A stretch of DNA of 64,000 nt from CAIYRG01 sp036273455 (GCA_036273455.1 DASUHP010000079.1:22515-86514); one strand, 5' to 3'. Counted from the first letter of the stretch, positions 50,124 through 59,721 are shown. Notes: generated by a model not told the origin, from the sequence alone. Made by a program: numbers and translations.

Positions 50124-50936
50124 ATGATGTTTCCGGTCAGGAGCACGGGCGCCAGTTTGTTCCGTGCGATCGTTGCACTGCTGTTTGCGGCGATCACGCC
50201 AGGCGCGGCATCGGCTCAAGCGCCGGACCAGATCACCGTGCTCGCCGCTGCGTCGCTGTCCAATGTGCTGCCCGATATCGCGCGAAGCTATGAAGCTGCG
50301 GCGCACCGGAAAATTGTGTTTTCCTTCGCCGCGTCAATGACACTGGCGCGGCAGATCGAGGCGACAGCCGGCCCCGACGTGTTCATCTCGGCGGATATTC
50401 CGTCGATGAATTATGTCGACATGCGCGGATTGATCATCCGGCAATCGCGACGCGATCTGCTGGAAAATAATCTTGTCCTGATTGCGCCGGCGGACTCGCG
50501 CGTGAATTTGCCGATCACGCCCGGATTCAAATTGGCCGATGCTCTGCATGGCGGCCGATTGGCGATGGGCGAACCTGCCTCGGTGCCTGCGGGAAGATAT
50601 GCGCAAACCGCGCTGATGAAGCTCGGCGTCTGGAACAGCGTGTCGCGGCGTCTTGCCCTCGGCGAAGATGTGCGCGCGACATTGGCCTATGTTGCCCGTG
50701 GTGAGGCTCCGCTCGGCATCGTCTATTCCACCGATGCACGCATCGAGCCGCGCGTTCGGGTCGTCGCGACATTTCCGGCGAACACGCACGAGCCAATCAT
50801 TTATCCCGCCGCTCTGGTAAAAGATGCGAAGCCCTCTGCCGCAGCATTCCTGAACTATCTGCAAGGCCGGCAGGCGCGGCAGGCATTCGAACGAGCGGGA
50901 TTCACCGTCGTCCGGGCAGCAGGAGATCGGCCATGA
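50124..50936 (+). CDS. modA: Periplasmic molybdate-binding protein
   Basis: 270-residue substrate-binding protein with a signal peptide. The ligand-binding pattern VLAAASLSNVLPDIA (Ser equivalent to E. coli ModA Ser12), FSFAASMTLARQIEA (Ser39 equivalent) and GPDVFISAD follow ModA closely, as does GIVYSTDARIEP. It delivers molybdate or tungstate to an ABC importer, but modB and modC are not adjacent. Its stop overlaps the ATG of the Mop-like gene by 4 bases. Confidence 0.85.
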   Translation: MMFPVRSTGASLFRAIVALLFAAITPGAASAQAPDQITVLAAASLSNVLPDIARSYEAAAHRKIVFSFAASMTLARQIEATAGPDVFISADIPSMNYVDMRGLIIRQSRRDLLENNLVLIAPADSRVNLPITPGFKLADALHGGRLAMGEPASVPAGRYAQTALMKLGVWNSVSRRLALGEDVRATLAYVARGEAPLGIVYSTDARIEPRVRVVATFPANTHEPIIYPAALVKDAKPSAAAFLNYLQGRQARQAFERAGFTVVRAAGDRP

Positions 50937-51139
50937 AACTCAGCGCGCGCAATCAGATTAAAGGCAAAGCTGCCGAAGTGAAAAAGGGACAGACAACGTC
51001 TCATGTCCGGATCGACATCGGCAATGGCGTCACCATCACGGCATCGATCACCAACGAAGCGGTGGACGAACTCGGACTCAAGGCCGGCGACCAGGTGACC
51101 GCCGTCATCAAAGCCTCGGATGTCATGGTCGCGAAGTAG
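50933..51139 (+). CDS. mop: Molbindin (Mop/TOBE-domain) molybdate-binding protein
   Basis: 68-residue single TOBE/Mop domain: KLSARNQIKGKAAEVKKGQ and SITNEAVDELGLKAGDQVTAVIKASDVMVAK. Such proteins oligomerise and bind oxyanions such as molybdate in the cytoplasm for storage or sensing. Coupled by an ATGA overlap to modA. Convergent with aroC 13 bases downstream. Confidence 0.92.
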   Translation: MKLSARNQIKGKAAEVKKGQTTSHVRIDIGNGVTITASITNEAVDELGLKAGDQVTAVIKASDVMVAK

Positions 51140-51152
51140 ATGCGGCCCGGCG

Positions 51153-52253
51153 TCAGACGATTTGCGTGCGGTGGCGCAGCGCGTGATCGGCAAGCACGCA
51201 GGCGACCATGGCTTCGCCGATCGGAACGGCGCGGATGCCGACGCAGGGATCGTGGCGGCCTTTGGTGAAAATTTCGGTTTCGTTGCCAGCCACGTCGATG
51301 GTCCGTCGCGGCGTCAGAATGGACGAGGTTGGTTTCACCGAGAAACGGGTAACAATCGGCTGACCGGAGGAGATGCCGCCAAGAATGCCGCCGGCCTGAT
51401 TTGACAGGAACAGCGGCTTGCCGTCGCTTCCGCGGCGCATTTCATCGGCATTCTCTTCACCGGTCAGTTCCGCCGCTTTCATTCCGGCGCCGATCTCGAC
51501 GCCCTTGACCGCATTGATGCTCATCAGTGCCGCAGCAAGATCGGCATCGAGCTTGCCGTAAATCGGGGCGCCCAGTCCCGCGGGAATGCCTTCGGCGATC
51601 ACTTCGACGATGGCGCCGCATGACGATCCGGCTTTGCGCAGGCCTTCGAGATAATCCGCCCACTGATTCACCACACCGGGATCGGGCGAATTGAACGGGT
51701 TCTGTGTCACCTGATTCCAGTCCCAGCGGTTCCGGTCGATGTGATGCGGCCCCATCTGAATCAGCGCCGCGCGGATCGTGACCCCACCGTAGATGCGGTC
51801 TAGAACTTTCCGCGCAATCGCGCCGGCGGCGACGCGAGTGGCGGTTTCGCGTGCCGATTGCCGTCCACCGCCGCGGTAATCGCGGACGCCATATTTCGCC
51901 CAATAGGTATAGTCGGCATGGCCGGGCCGGAATTTATCGCGAATTTCGCTGTAGTCCTTGCTCCGCGCATCGGTGTTTTCGATCACCAGCGCAATCGGCG
52001 TTCCCGTGGTGAGTTGCTCCGGCATGCGCTCGTCCTGGAATACCCCGGAGAGGATTTGTACCCGGTCCTCTTCCTTGCGCTGGCTGACGAACTTCGACTG
52101 GCCGGGCTTGCGGCGATCCAGCCAGGGCTGAATATCCGACTCGGTCAGCGGAATGCCGGGCGGACAGCCGTCAACCACGCAACCGATCATCGGACCGTGG
52201 CTTTCGCCGAAGGTCGTGACGCGAAACATGTGGCCGAAGGTGTTGAAGGACAT
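51153..52253 (-). CDS. aroC: Chorismate synthase
   Basis: 366-residue AroC, which forms chorismate from EPSP using reduced FMN, last step of the shikimate route. The N-terminal FRVTTFGESHG, the central YRGGGRQSARETATRVAAGA and C-terminal SVKPTSSI motifs are diagnostic. It is followed upstream on the same strand by fabI, with 10 bases between them. Confidence 0.97.
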   Translation of the reverse strand: MSFNTFGHMFRVTTFGESHGPMIGCVVDGCPPGIPLTESDIQPWLDRRKPGQSKFVSQRKEEDRVQILSGVFQDERMPEQLTTGTPIALVIENTDARSKDYSEIRDKFRPGHADYTYWAKYGVRDYRGGGRQSARETATRVAAGAIARKVLDRIYGGVTIRAALIQMGPHHIDRNRWDWNQVTQNPFNSPDPGVVNQWADYLEGLRKAGSSCGAIVEVIAEGIPAGLGAPIYGKLDADLAAALMSINAVKGVEIGAGMKAAELTGEENADEMRRGSDGKPLFLSNQAGGILGGISSGQPIVTRFSVKPTSSILTPRRTIDVAGNETEIFTKGRHDPCVGIRAVPIGEAMVACVLADHALRHRTQIV

Positions 52254-52263
52254 GTGTCCCGCG

Positions 52264-53088
52264 TCAGTTTCCTGTCGACTTGATCACCGAAATGTCAGGC
52301 GCGTCTTCGGCTTTCATGCCGACAACGTGATAACCACAGTCGACATGCATCACTTCGCCGGTGATACCGCGGGAGAGATCTGAGACGAGAAACAGCGCAG
52401 TGTCGCCGACTTCGTTGATGGTGACAGTGCGCCTGAGCGGTGAGTTGAATTCATTCCATTTGAGAATATAGCGGAAATCACCGATGCCAGCGGCGGCGAG
52501 TGTGCGGATCGGTCCGGCCGACAGCGCATTGACGCGGATTTTCTTTTTGCCGAGATCTTCGGCGAGATAGCGCACACTGGCTTCGAGTGCCGCCTTGGCG
52601 ACGCCCATTACGTTGTAATGGGGCATGACTTTTTCGGCGCCGTAATAAGTCAGCGTCAAAAGGCTGCCGCCATTGGCCATCAGCTTCTCGGCGCGCTGCG
52701 CCACCGCGGTGAAGGAGTAGCAGGAGATATTCATGGTCATCGCGAAATTCTCGGCCGTCGTGTCGACATAGCGGCCCTTGAGCTGCTCACGATCCGAGAA
52801 CGCGATGGCGTGCACGAGAAAGTCCAGCTGCCCCCATTTGCTCGAGATTTCGGCAAATGCCTGGTCGATAGAGGCCGCCGATGAAACATCGCAATCGATA
52901 AGGGCCGCCGGATTCAAAGTCTCGACCAGCGGTAGCACGCGCTTTTTGAATGCGATGCCCTGGTAAGTGAAGGCGAGTTCCGCGCCCTGGGCAGCAACGG
53001 ATTGCGCGATGCCCCAGGCAATCGAGCGGTCATTGGCCACACCCATGATAAGGCCACGTTTGCCCGCCAAAATGCCCGAATTTGCCAT
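52264..53088 (-). CDS. fabI: Enoyl-[acyl-carrier-protein] reductase
   Basis: 274-residue SDR-type enoyl-ACP reductase that completes each fatty-acid elongation cycle using NADH. The cofactor loop GVANDRSIAWGIA and the catalytic Tyr158-x6-Lys165 (YNVMGVAK) are present, the type that triclosan inhibits. The ATG at 53088 is used because it has a GGAGAAGG site. Upstream of aroC, probably cotranscribed. Confidence 0.95.
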   Translation of the reverse strand: MANSGILAGKRGLIMGVANDRSIAWGIAQSVAAQGAELAFTYQGIAFKKRVLPLVETLNPAALIDCDVSSAASIDQAFAEISSKWGQLDFLVHAIAFSDREQLKGRYVDTTAENFAMTMNISCYSFTAVAQRAEKLMANGGSLLTLTYYGAEKVMPHYNVMGVAKAALEASVRYLAEDLGKKKIRVNALSAGPIRTLAAAGIGDFRYILKWNEFNSPLRRTVTINEVGDTALFLVSDLSRGITGEVMHVDCGYHVVGMKAEDAPDISVIKSTGN

Positions 53089-53159
53089 GCGCCTTCTCCC
53101 AACCTGCAAGTCCTCCTATAGCGGAGGGCGGAGCGCGACGCTATGCGATCAGATGTGCC

Positions 53160-54107
53160 TTATTTGAGACGGGAGCGAGGATCGTAAGCTTGTTCCCAGG
53201 ATGCGGCGAATTGGTCGAGTTTGGGATCTGCAGAATCCGGCAGCGTGATGATTAGCCGCGCATAAAGATCGCCAGTTGATTCGCCGCCGGAACCCGGCAA
53301 GCCTTTGCCCTTGAGGCGCAACACGCGGCCACTATTGGAATGCGGCGGCACCGTTACTGCTACCGGACCAGTCAATGTCGGCACCTGCACCTTCGCGCCG
53401 AGAACCGCTTCTTTGAGCGATACCGGCAAATCCATGCGCAGATCGCGCCCGTCGCGTTCAAAGAAGGGATGTGGCGCGATGGCGATTTCAATCAGCGCGT
53501 CGCCTGCCGAACCGCCGCGCTCACCCGGCGCTCCTTGCCCACGCAATCTGATTTGCTGTCCGTCCTTCACCCCCGCAGGAATTCGCACTTCGAGTTCTCG
53601 TCCGTCGCCTGCGATTACGCGCCGGGCGCCTCCGGTTGCAGCCTCCTGCAAACTCACGGTGGTCTTAAGCTGAATGTCGGCGCCTTTACGCGGCTGATTG
53701 CGGCGCCTGCCGCCGCCCAATCCGCCCAGAATATCGGCGAAGATATCCTCTGCATTGGCGCCTTCGCCGCCCGACCAGTTGAATTCGAAGCCCTGTGGAC
53801 CCGCTCGTCCGGAGCGTCCGCGCATTCCTTCGAATCCCCCGCCGAACGGCCCACCCGGGCGAAAGCCCTGATCGAACCCCTTGGGCTGACCATTAGCGTC
53901 AATTTCGCCGCGGTCGAACTGGGCGCGCTTTTCCTTGTCCCCCAACAGCTCATAGGCAGCGCTGATTTCCTGGAATTTCTTTACCGCCTTGGGGTCATTG
54001 GCGTGCGTATCGGGGTGGTGCTTCTTGGCCAAATTGCGGAACGCCTTTTTGATTTCCGCCTCGCTTGCCTTGCGCGATACGCCGAGCACGTCATATGGAT
54101 CACGCAT
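53160..54107 (-). CDS. CbpA-like DnaJ-family co-chaperone
   Basis: 315-residue protein: J domain at residues 1-70 with the HPD motif at 31-33, a long Gly/Phe-rich linker, then two beta-sandwich substrate-binding domains as in CbpA/DnaJ class II proteins. The zinc-finger repeats of DnaJ are absent. It would stimulate DnaK ATPase activity. Divergent from pdxH. Confidence 0.9.
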   Translation of the reverse strand: MRDPYDVLGVSRKASEAEIKKAFRNLAKKHHPDTHANDPKAVKKFQEISAAYELLGDKEKRAQFDRGEIDANGQPKGFDQGFRPGGPFGGGFEGMRGRSGRAGPQGFEFNWSGGEGANAEDIFADILGGLGGGRRRNQPRKGADIQLKTTVSLQEAATGGARRVIAGDGRELEVRIPAGVKDGQQIRLRGQGAPGERGGSAGDALIEIAIAPHPFFERDGRDLRMDLPVSLKEAVLGAKVQVPTLTGPVAVTVPPHSNSGRVLRLKGKGLPGSGGESTGDLYARLIITLPDSADPKLDQFAASWEQAYDPRSRLK

Positions 54108-54201
54108 TCATTAAATCCCTTCGACTCCACTTATATAGGTGGCCAATGGCACCCTCGTTAAGCCCCGCGCTTCAGGTTCGTAAGGGGCAAAGGGAATCTA
54201 T

Positions 54202-54819
54202 GTGAGCAATCAGGCTGAGGCGCTACCGAAACCGGCTACGGCGGACCCGATCGAGCTGTTCCAGCAGTGGTTCGCCGAAGCCAAAACCAGTGAAGTGAAC
54301 GATCCTGACGCGATGGCGCTGGCGACCGTGGACCGGGATGGGCTGCCCGATGTCCGGATGGTGCTGCTGAAGCAGGTCGATCGCGATGGCTTTGTCTTCT
54401 ACACCAATTTCGAGAGCGCCAAGGGCGTTCAACTTGCGGCGAATCCCAGGGCAGCGGTCTGTTTTCACTGGAAATCGCTGCGGCGCCAGGTGCGGGTGCG
54501 CGGGCCGGTGGCGGAGGTCAGCGCGGCCGAAGCGGATGCCTATTTTGCCAGCCGGCCGAAGGACAGCCAAGTTGGCGCCTGGGCATCACAGCAGTCGCGT
54601 CCCCTCGAAGGGAGGTTTTCCCTTGAAAGGGAAATCGTCCGTTATGCGGCCAAGTTCGCGCTGAGTGCGGTGCCACGGCCGCAATATTGGTCGGGGTACC
54701 GCATCCGGCCCCTGGCCATCGAGTTTTGGCGCGATCGGCCGTTCCGGCTGCACGAACGCACGGTCTATCGGCGCGCGGATTTTGCCACGCCCTGGACAGT
54801 CGAGCATCTGTTTCCTTAA
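54202..54819 (+). CDS. pdxH: Pyridoxamine/pyridoxine 5'-phosphate oxidase
   Basis: 205-residue FMN enzyme that makes pyridoxal 5'-phosphate. FMN/PLP-binding blocks are ATVDRDGLPDVRMVLLKQVD, FYTNFESAKGVQL, RQVRVRGP and SRPKDSQVGAWASQQS; the C-terminal RLHERTVYRR is the family motif with Glu in place of the more common Asp. GTG start with AAGGGAA nearby. Convergent with the pseudouridine synthase gene: its TAA ends at the base before the other stop. Confidence 0.94.
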   Translation: MSNQAEALPKPATADPIELFQQWFAEAKTSEVNDPDAMALATVDRDGLPDVRMVLLKQVDRDGFVFYTNFESAKGVQLAANPRAAVCFHWKSLRRQVRVRGPVAEVSAAEADAYFASRPKDSQVGAWASQQSRPLEGRFSLEREIVRYAAKFALSAVPRPQYWSGYRIRPLAIEFWRDRPFRLHERTVYRRADFATPWTVEHLFP

Positions 54820-55581
54820 TCAATGGGCGCTTTTTCGCGTCTCGCCCAACTGCTCGCGCCAGACTTTGCCCGGGATTTCATCCACCGCGCCTTCGGGCAA
54901 ATGGCCAAGATGGAACGGCCCGAAGCTGATGCGAATCAGCCGCGCGACCTTCAGCCCGAGATGCTCCATCAGCCGTTTGATCTCACGGTTTTTCCCCTCG
55001 CGTAGCGATACGGTTGCCCAGGAATAGGGGCCTCGGCTGCGCTCCAGCTCGGCCGTCACTGGCTGATAGCGCACGCCATCGATTGTGATCCCGCGTGCCA
55101 GCTGATTCAGCCGGGCCTGATCGACGGATCCGAATAGCCGCACGCGGTATCGTCGCGCCCAGCCCTGCGACGGCAGTTCGAGACGACGGGCGAGCTCTCC
55201 GTCATTGGTCAGCAGCAGCAGGCCCTCGGAATTGATGTCGAGCCGTCCGATGGAAATGGTGCGCGGCATTGTCGGCGGCAGACGGGAAAAGACTGTCGGC
55301 CGCCCTTCAGGATCGCGATGGGTCGTCACCAATCCTGCGGGTTTGTGATACCGCCAGAGTTTCGGCGGCGGGGCAGCGGCGATGGGTTTGCCGTCAATGG
55401 TGATGAGCGTGTCCGCGGTGACGTTCAGTGCTGGTGACGTGATTTGTTGCCCGTTCACCGCGACCCGGCCTTCGACGATCAGTTTCTCCGCATCGCGGCG
55501 CGAGCAGGCGCCCGACCGCGCAATCAATTTGGCGATGCGCTCACCGGTTTTCGGATCTTCAGCTCTGGGATTTCTCGCCAT
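54820..55581 (-). CDS. RsuA/RluB/RluE-type pseudouridine synthase
   Basis: 253-residue pseudouridine synthase: N-terminal S4 domain (ERIAKLIARSGACSRRDAEKLI), then the catalytic core with GRLDINSEGLLLLTND, the Asp being the nucleophile, and NREIKRLMEHLGLKVARLIR. It isomerises a uridine in rRNA, as RluB or RsuA do; the target position is not deducible. Confidence 0.93.
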   Translation of the reverse strand: MARNPRAEDPKTGERIAKLIARSGACSRRDAEKLIVEGRVAVNGQQITSPALNVTADTLITIDGKPIAAAPPPKLWRYHKPAGLVTTHRDPEGRPTVFSRLPPTMPRTISIGRLDINSEGLLLLTNDGELARRLELPSQGWARRYRVRLFGSVDQARLNQLARGITIDGVRYQPVTAELERSRGPYSWATVSLREGKNREIKRLMEHLGLKVARLIRISFGPFHLGHLPEGAVDEIPGKVWREQLGETRKSAH

Positions 55582-55607
55582 GATCCCGTCCGGCTATCCT
55601 GTGCGGG

Positions 55608-56063
55608 ATGAAAGAACAAGACCTCGAGTTTTTAAAGCTCGCTTTGAGTCAGGCGAAAGCCGCCAGCGAGCGCGGCGAAGTGCCGGTCGGAGCCGTGCTG
55701 GTTGCCGCCGGCGGCGAAGTTCTGTCGAGTGCCGGAAACCGCATAGTCGAACTGCGCGATCCCACTGCGCATGCCGAAATGCAGGTGCTGCGTGCCGGCG
55801 CAGCAAAGTTGCGGAACGAGCGGCTGATCGGGACCACGCTGTATGTCACCCTTGAGCCCTGCGCGATGTGCACGGCGGCGATGAGTTTTGCACGTGTCGC
55901 GCGGCTGGTTTATGCCGCCTCCGATCCGAAAGGTGGCGCCGTGGAGCACGGACCGCGGTTTTTTGGACAGCCGACCTGTCATCACCGCCCGGAAATCCAG
56001 CATGGCGCATTGGCGGAAGAAGCAGGCGAACTGCTGCGCGCCTTTTTCCGCTCGCGGCGATGA
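55608..56063 (+). CDS. tadA: tRNA adenosine(34) deaminase
   Basis: 151-residue zinc deaminase with HAE (His55-Ala-Glu57) and PCAMC (Cys85, Cys88) that converts A34 to inosine in tRNA-Arg(ACG). The length and context (beside a pseudouridine synthase) fit TadA. Convergent with the PAP2 phosphatase gene, 3 bases apart. Confidence 0.95.
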   Translation: MKEQDLEFLKLALSQAKAASERGEVPVGAVLVAAGGEVLSSAGNRIVELRDPTAHAEMQVLRAGAAKLRNERLIGTTLYVTLEPCAMCTAAMSFARVARLVYAASDPKGGAVEHGPRFFGQPTCHHRPEIQHGALAEEAGELLRAFFRSRR

Positions 56064-56066
56064 CTG

Positions 56067-56687
56067 TCAAAACCAGGACGGGGCCAGTGCCGGAAACCCC
56101 ATCAGCAGCGTTTCGCGGCTGATGATCAGGCCAATCGCGGCTCCGACCAGGACATCTGAAAAGAAATGGGCCGTCAGCATCGCGCGTGTCAGAGCCAAAC
56201 AGGTCGCGAGGAATAACCAAACTGGCGTCAGTACCGGCCAGATGGCGGAGACAATGACCGCGACGCAGAAGATGGTCATGGCGTGCCCGGACGGAAAAGA
56301 ATCGTACTGCAATTGCCAGGTGAAGTAGCGGAAGCCGTAGAGTCCGTGCTGAAACTCGTCGCGCGGGCGACGCCGGCCGAGAAAAATCTTGATGCTGTGA
56401 AGAATCACGCTGGCGACAATGAAGCTTGCGAGAAGCGCCAGCGAATAATCCGAAATTTCCCGCAACAGCGGCGTTTCCCGGCTAAATGTGATCAGCAACT
56501 GCACCACGAGCCAGGCGAGCAGCGCGGCGATGATCCAGGGCAGACCTTTGGCCCAGTCGGTCACACGCAGCGCGTATTGAAACAGCGGACGATCCAGATT
56601 CTCGCGGCACCAATGCGCGCTTTTGCGGTCGATACGGAAGAATAACAGGCCTGCGATCAGGAACAGGATGGCCAGCACCAGCAGCAT
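56067..56687 (-). CDS. PAP2-superfamily phosphatase
   Basis: 206-residue membrane phosphatase. Three conserved motifs are visible: KIFLGRRRP (KxxxxxxRP), SFPSGHAM (PSGH) and TRAMLTAHFFSDVLVGA (SRxxxxxHxxxD type). About five transmembrane helices. Such enzymes dephosphorylate undecaprenyl pyrophosphate, lipid A or other lipids. The start at 56687 (MLLVLAIL) avoids overlap with purD. An earlier ATG at 56747 overlaps it. Confidence 0.85.
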   Translation of the reverse strand: MLLVLAILFLIAGLLFFRIDRKSAHWCRENLDRPLFQYALRVTDWAKGLPWIIAALLAWLVVQLLITFSRETPLLREISDYSLALLASFIVASVILHSIKIFLGRRRPRDEFQHGLYGFRYFTWQLQYDSFPSGHAMTIFCVAVIVSAIWPVLTPVWLFLATCLALTRAMLTAHFFSDVLVGAAIGLIISRETLLMGFPALAPSWF

Positions 56688-56695
56688 CGGGGTGG

Positions 56696-57976
56696 TCAGG
56701 ATTTGCTTTTTCGCGCGATCGCCCGCCAGCCGATGTCGCGGCGGCAAAATCCTTCAGGCCAATCAATGCTGTCGATTGCCCGATAGGCTTTTTCCTGCGC
56801 TGCGACGACATCGTTTCCCAACGCGCAGACATTCAGGACACGGCCACCATCGGCATAAATCCGGCCGTCGCGTTGGGTGGTCCCGGCGTGAAAAATCTCG
56901 ACGCCCTCGACCTGCCGCGCCTTGTCGAGGTCCCTGATCTCACTGCCTTTGACATAGGTACCGGGATAACCTTTCGCCGCCATGACGACGCAGAGCGCGG
57001 TTTCCTTGCGCCATCGCAAATCGATGCTGTCCAGCATTCCATCGCGCGCCGCGATCAGCGCCGGCAGCAGATCGGATTTCAGCCGCAGCATCAGCACCTG
57101 ACATTCCGGATCGCCAAAACGGCAGTTGAATTCAATCAGTTTGGCTCCGGACTTGCCGATCATCAGCCCGGCATAAAGCACACCGCGATAGGGTGTGCCG
57201 CGCGCGCGCATTTCCGTGATCACCGGCTGCATCACGCGCGTGATGACTTCCTGTTCGATGTTTGCATCGAGGATCGGCGCCGGCGAGTAGGCACCCATGC
57301 CGCCGGTGTTCGGCCCGTTGTCGCCGTCATAGGCGCGCTTGTGATCCTGTGCGCCGGTGAGCGGAAGAATGTGTTCGCCATCACTGAGCGCGAACAGGCT
57401 GGCTTCCTGGCCTTCAAGGAATTCCTCGATGACCACTTCATCGCCGGCCGCCCCGAATGCGCCGCCAAACATGGAATAGATGGCCGCCGTGGCTTCGGCA
57501 CGCGACTCCGCAATCACCACCCCTTTGCCCTGCGCCAGACCATCGGCTTTGACCACCACGGGATAACCCAGCGATTCGGCGAAACCGCGCGCAGATGCCG
57601 CGTCCTTGCAGCGCTTGAAAGCCGGGCCGGGAACGCCCGCCGCTTCGCACAGATCGCGCGTGAAGCCTTTCGATGATTCGAGCAGGGCTGCGGCCGCCGA
57701 AGGGCCGAGCGCTTTGATCCCGGCGTCTTCGAGCCGGTCGGCGAGGCCTGCCGACAAAGGCGCTTCCGGCCCGATCACGACAAAATCCACGCCGTTTTCC
57801 CTGGCATATGCCGTGATCCGGTCGAGCTCCATCGCGCCGATCGGCACGCATTCGGCAACTTCAGCAATGCCGGGATTGCCCGGCGCACAAATCAGCCGCG
57901 AGACCAGAGGGCTCGCCGAAATCGCCCAGGCGAGCGCGTGTTCGCGCCCACCCGATCCGACAAGAAGAATCTTCAA
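56696..57976 (-). CDS. purD: Phosphoribosylamine--glycine ligase
   Basis: 426-residue ATP-grasp ligase, second step of de novo purine synthesis. KILLVGSGGREHALAWA at the N-terminus, KADGLAQGKGVVIAES, GDNGPNTGGMGAYSPAP and ECQVLMLRLKSDL are diagnostic. The TTG at 57976 gives the expected length and leaves 40 bases to the divergent xseA. An earlier ATG at 58018 is less likely because it would overlap the xseA start. Confidence 0.95.
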   Translation of the reverse strand: MKILLVGSGGREHALAWAISASPLVSRLICAPGNPGIAEVAECVPIGAMELDRITAYARENGVDFVVIGPEAPLSAGLADRLEDAGIKALGPSAAAALLESSKGFTRDLCEAAGVPGPAFKRCKDAASARGFAESLGYPVVVKADGLAQGKGVVIAESRAEATAAIYSMFGGAFGAAGDEVVIEEFLEGQEASLFALSDGEHILPLTGAQDHKRAYDGDNGPNTGGMGAYSPAPILDANIEQEVITRVMQPVITEMRARGTPYRGVLYAGLMIGKSGAKLIEFNCRFGDPECQVLMLRLKSDLLPALIAARDGMLDSIDLRWRKETALCVVMAAKGYPGTYVKGSEIRDLDKARQVEGVEIFHAGTTQRDGRIYADGGRVLNVCALGNDVVAAQEKAYRAIDSIDWPEGFCRRDIGWRAIARKSKS

Positions 57977-58016
57977 GCCATCATTCCCGCTGGTTTGCCC
58001 GGAAAGGGGCTGTATC

Positions 58017-59468
58017 ATGCGCGCCATGATAGACGAAACGATTTTGGACATCGGCGAACAGACTTCGCCGGCCACCGGCAATTTGCGCGAATTTTCCGTC
58101 AGCGAGCTTTCCAATCACCTGAAGCGGGCGGTCGAGCAGGGTTTTTCCTGGGTGCGGGTGCGGGGCGAAATCTCCCGCGTGTCGAAGCATTCCAGCGGCC
58201 ATTGCTATTTCGATCTCAAGGATGATCGGGCAGTCCTCGCATCAATCATCTGGAAGGGCACATTTCCGCGCATCAAGGTGAAGCCGGAACAGGGTCTCGA
58301 AGTGGTCTGCGGCGGGCGAATCACGACTTTTCCCGCGCAATCCAAATACCAGATCATCGTCGAAGAAATGGAGCTCGCCGGGCTCGGCGCGCTGATGGCG
58401 ATGCTTGAGGCGCGCAAGAAGAAGCTGACGGAAGAGGGCCTGTTCGAGGCCACGCGCAAGAAGAACATCCCGTTTTTGCCGGATGTGATCGGCGTCATCA
58501 GTTCGCCCACCGGCGCGGTGATCCGCGACATCATGCACCGGCTGACCGACCGCTGCCCGAGACGGGTCTTGCTGTGGCCGGTGAATGTGCAGGGCGACCG
58601 GGCGGCGAGCGACGTTGCGGCGGCGATTCGCGGATTCAACGCTTTTCCCCGCAATGGTCTGCCGCGTCCCGACGTGCTGATCGTCGCGCGGGGGGGAGGA
58701 TCATTCGAGGACCTGCTTCCGTTCAGCGAAGAAATCGTCGTGCGCGCCGCCGCCGAATCCGGAATTCCGCTGATATCCGCCGTGGGGCATGAGACCGACA
58801 CCACACTGATCGACTATGCCGCCGACAAGCGCGCGCCGACACCGAGCGCTGCGGCCGAAATGGCGGTGCCGGTGCTGCGCGATTGCGCCGAGCACGTGGT
58901 TGGGCTTCATCAGCGGCAATTGCGCGCCATTTCGCGGGCGATGGATCAGCGCCAACGCCAACTGGCGGGTCTGGCCCGTTCGCTGCCACGGCTGGATTCG
59001 CTGTTTGCATTGCCGCGGCAGCGCTTTGATGCCTGTTCCGGCCGTTTGCGGCAGGCGCTGTTCGTCAATTTACAGCGGCACCGCGGACGGTTTTCGCGTG
59101 CCTCGGCCATGCTTCGTCCACGCGTCATCACCGCTGAAATCGAACGCGGTCAGGAGTGTGTCGCGGATTATATGGCGCGGATGCAGCGCGCATTCGATCA
59201 TCGGATCCATCGCGCCGGCGCAAGCCTGGAAAGCTGTTCACGCATGCTGGAAAGCCTCAGCTATCGGTCGGTTCTATCGCGTGGTTTCGTCGTCGTGCGG
59301 GGTAAGGATGGCGGCTTGCGGCGGCGGGCGGCGGCGGTCGAAGAGGGCGAACGCTTGACGTTGACCTTTGCCGACGGTGAGGTCAAAGCGGTGCGTGACG
59401 GTGCGTCACCCAAATCGCGAAGAATTGGCTTTTTCCGCAGCAAGTCGCAGGGTGATCTGGGCTTGTAA
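58017..59468 (+). CDS. xseA: Exodeoxyribonuclease VII large subunit
   Basis: 483-residue XseA with the N-terminal OB-fold (REFSVSELSNHLKRAVEQGFSWVRVRGEIS), catalytic core (GVISSPTGAVIRDI, ARGGGSFEDLLPFSEE, ISAVGHETDTTLIDYAAD) and a long arginine-rich coiled-coil C-terminus. Degrades single-stranded DNA bidirectionally with XseB. The ATG at 58017 has an AAAGGGG site seven bases upstream. Confidence 0.95.
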   Translation: MRAMIDETILDIGEQTSPATGNLREFSVSELSNHLKRAVEQGFSWVRVRGEISRVSKHSSGHCYFDLKDDRAVLASIIWKGTFPRIKVKPEQGLEVVCGGRITTFPAQSKYQIIVEEMELAGLGALMAMLEARKKKLTEEGLFEATRKKNIPFLPDVIGVISSPTGAVIRDIMHRLTDRCPRRVLLWPVNVQGDRAASDVAAAIRGFNAFPRNGLPRPDVLIVARGGGSFEDLLPFSEEIVVRAAAESGIPLISAVGHETDTTLIDYAADKRAPTPSAAAEMAVPVLRDCAEHVVGLHQRQLRAISRAMDQRQRQLAGLARSLPRLDSLFALPRQRFDACSGRLRQALFVNLQRHRGRFSRASAMLRPRVITAEIERGQECVADYMARMQRAFDHRIHRAGASLESCSRMLESLSYRSVLSRGFVVVRGKDGGLRRRAAAVEEGERLTLTFADGEVKAVRDGASPKSRRIGFFRSKSQGDLGL

Positions 59469-59496
59469 GGCTTCGTTCCAAAGCTAAAATTGCCCC

Positions 59497-59721
59497 ATGA
59501 ACCAGTTCGAGCGCGATATCGGCGGCCGGCCAGCGGCCCTGCATTATCTGGATGGCGAATACCGGGTGATCTCGCCCGGCAGTTTCGTCATCTGTGCTGT
59601 CACGGGAGTGAAAATCCCACTTGAGGCGCTGCGCTATTGGAGCGTGGACTTGCAGGAAGCCTATGCCACGCCGGCAGCCGCGCTGAAGCGATTCCAGGAA
59701 AAGGGTCTCACGCCGAAATAG
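59497..59721 (+). CDS. DUF2093 protein
   Basis: 74-residue protein that fits DUF2093, a small family typical of alphaproteobacteria: RPAALHYLDGEYRVISPGSFVICAVTGVKIPLEALRYWSVDLQEAY. Function unknown. It lies between xseA and the lipid A genes and overlaps lpxL by 14 bases in convergent orientation. Confidence 0.88.
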   Translation: MNQFERDIGGRPAALHYLDGEYRVISPGSFVICAVTGVKIPLEALRYWSVDLQEAYATPAAALKRFQEKGLTPK

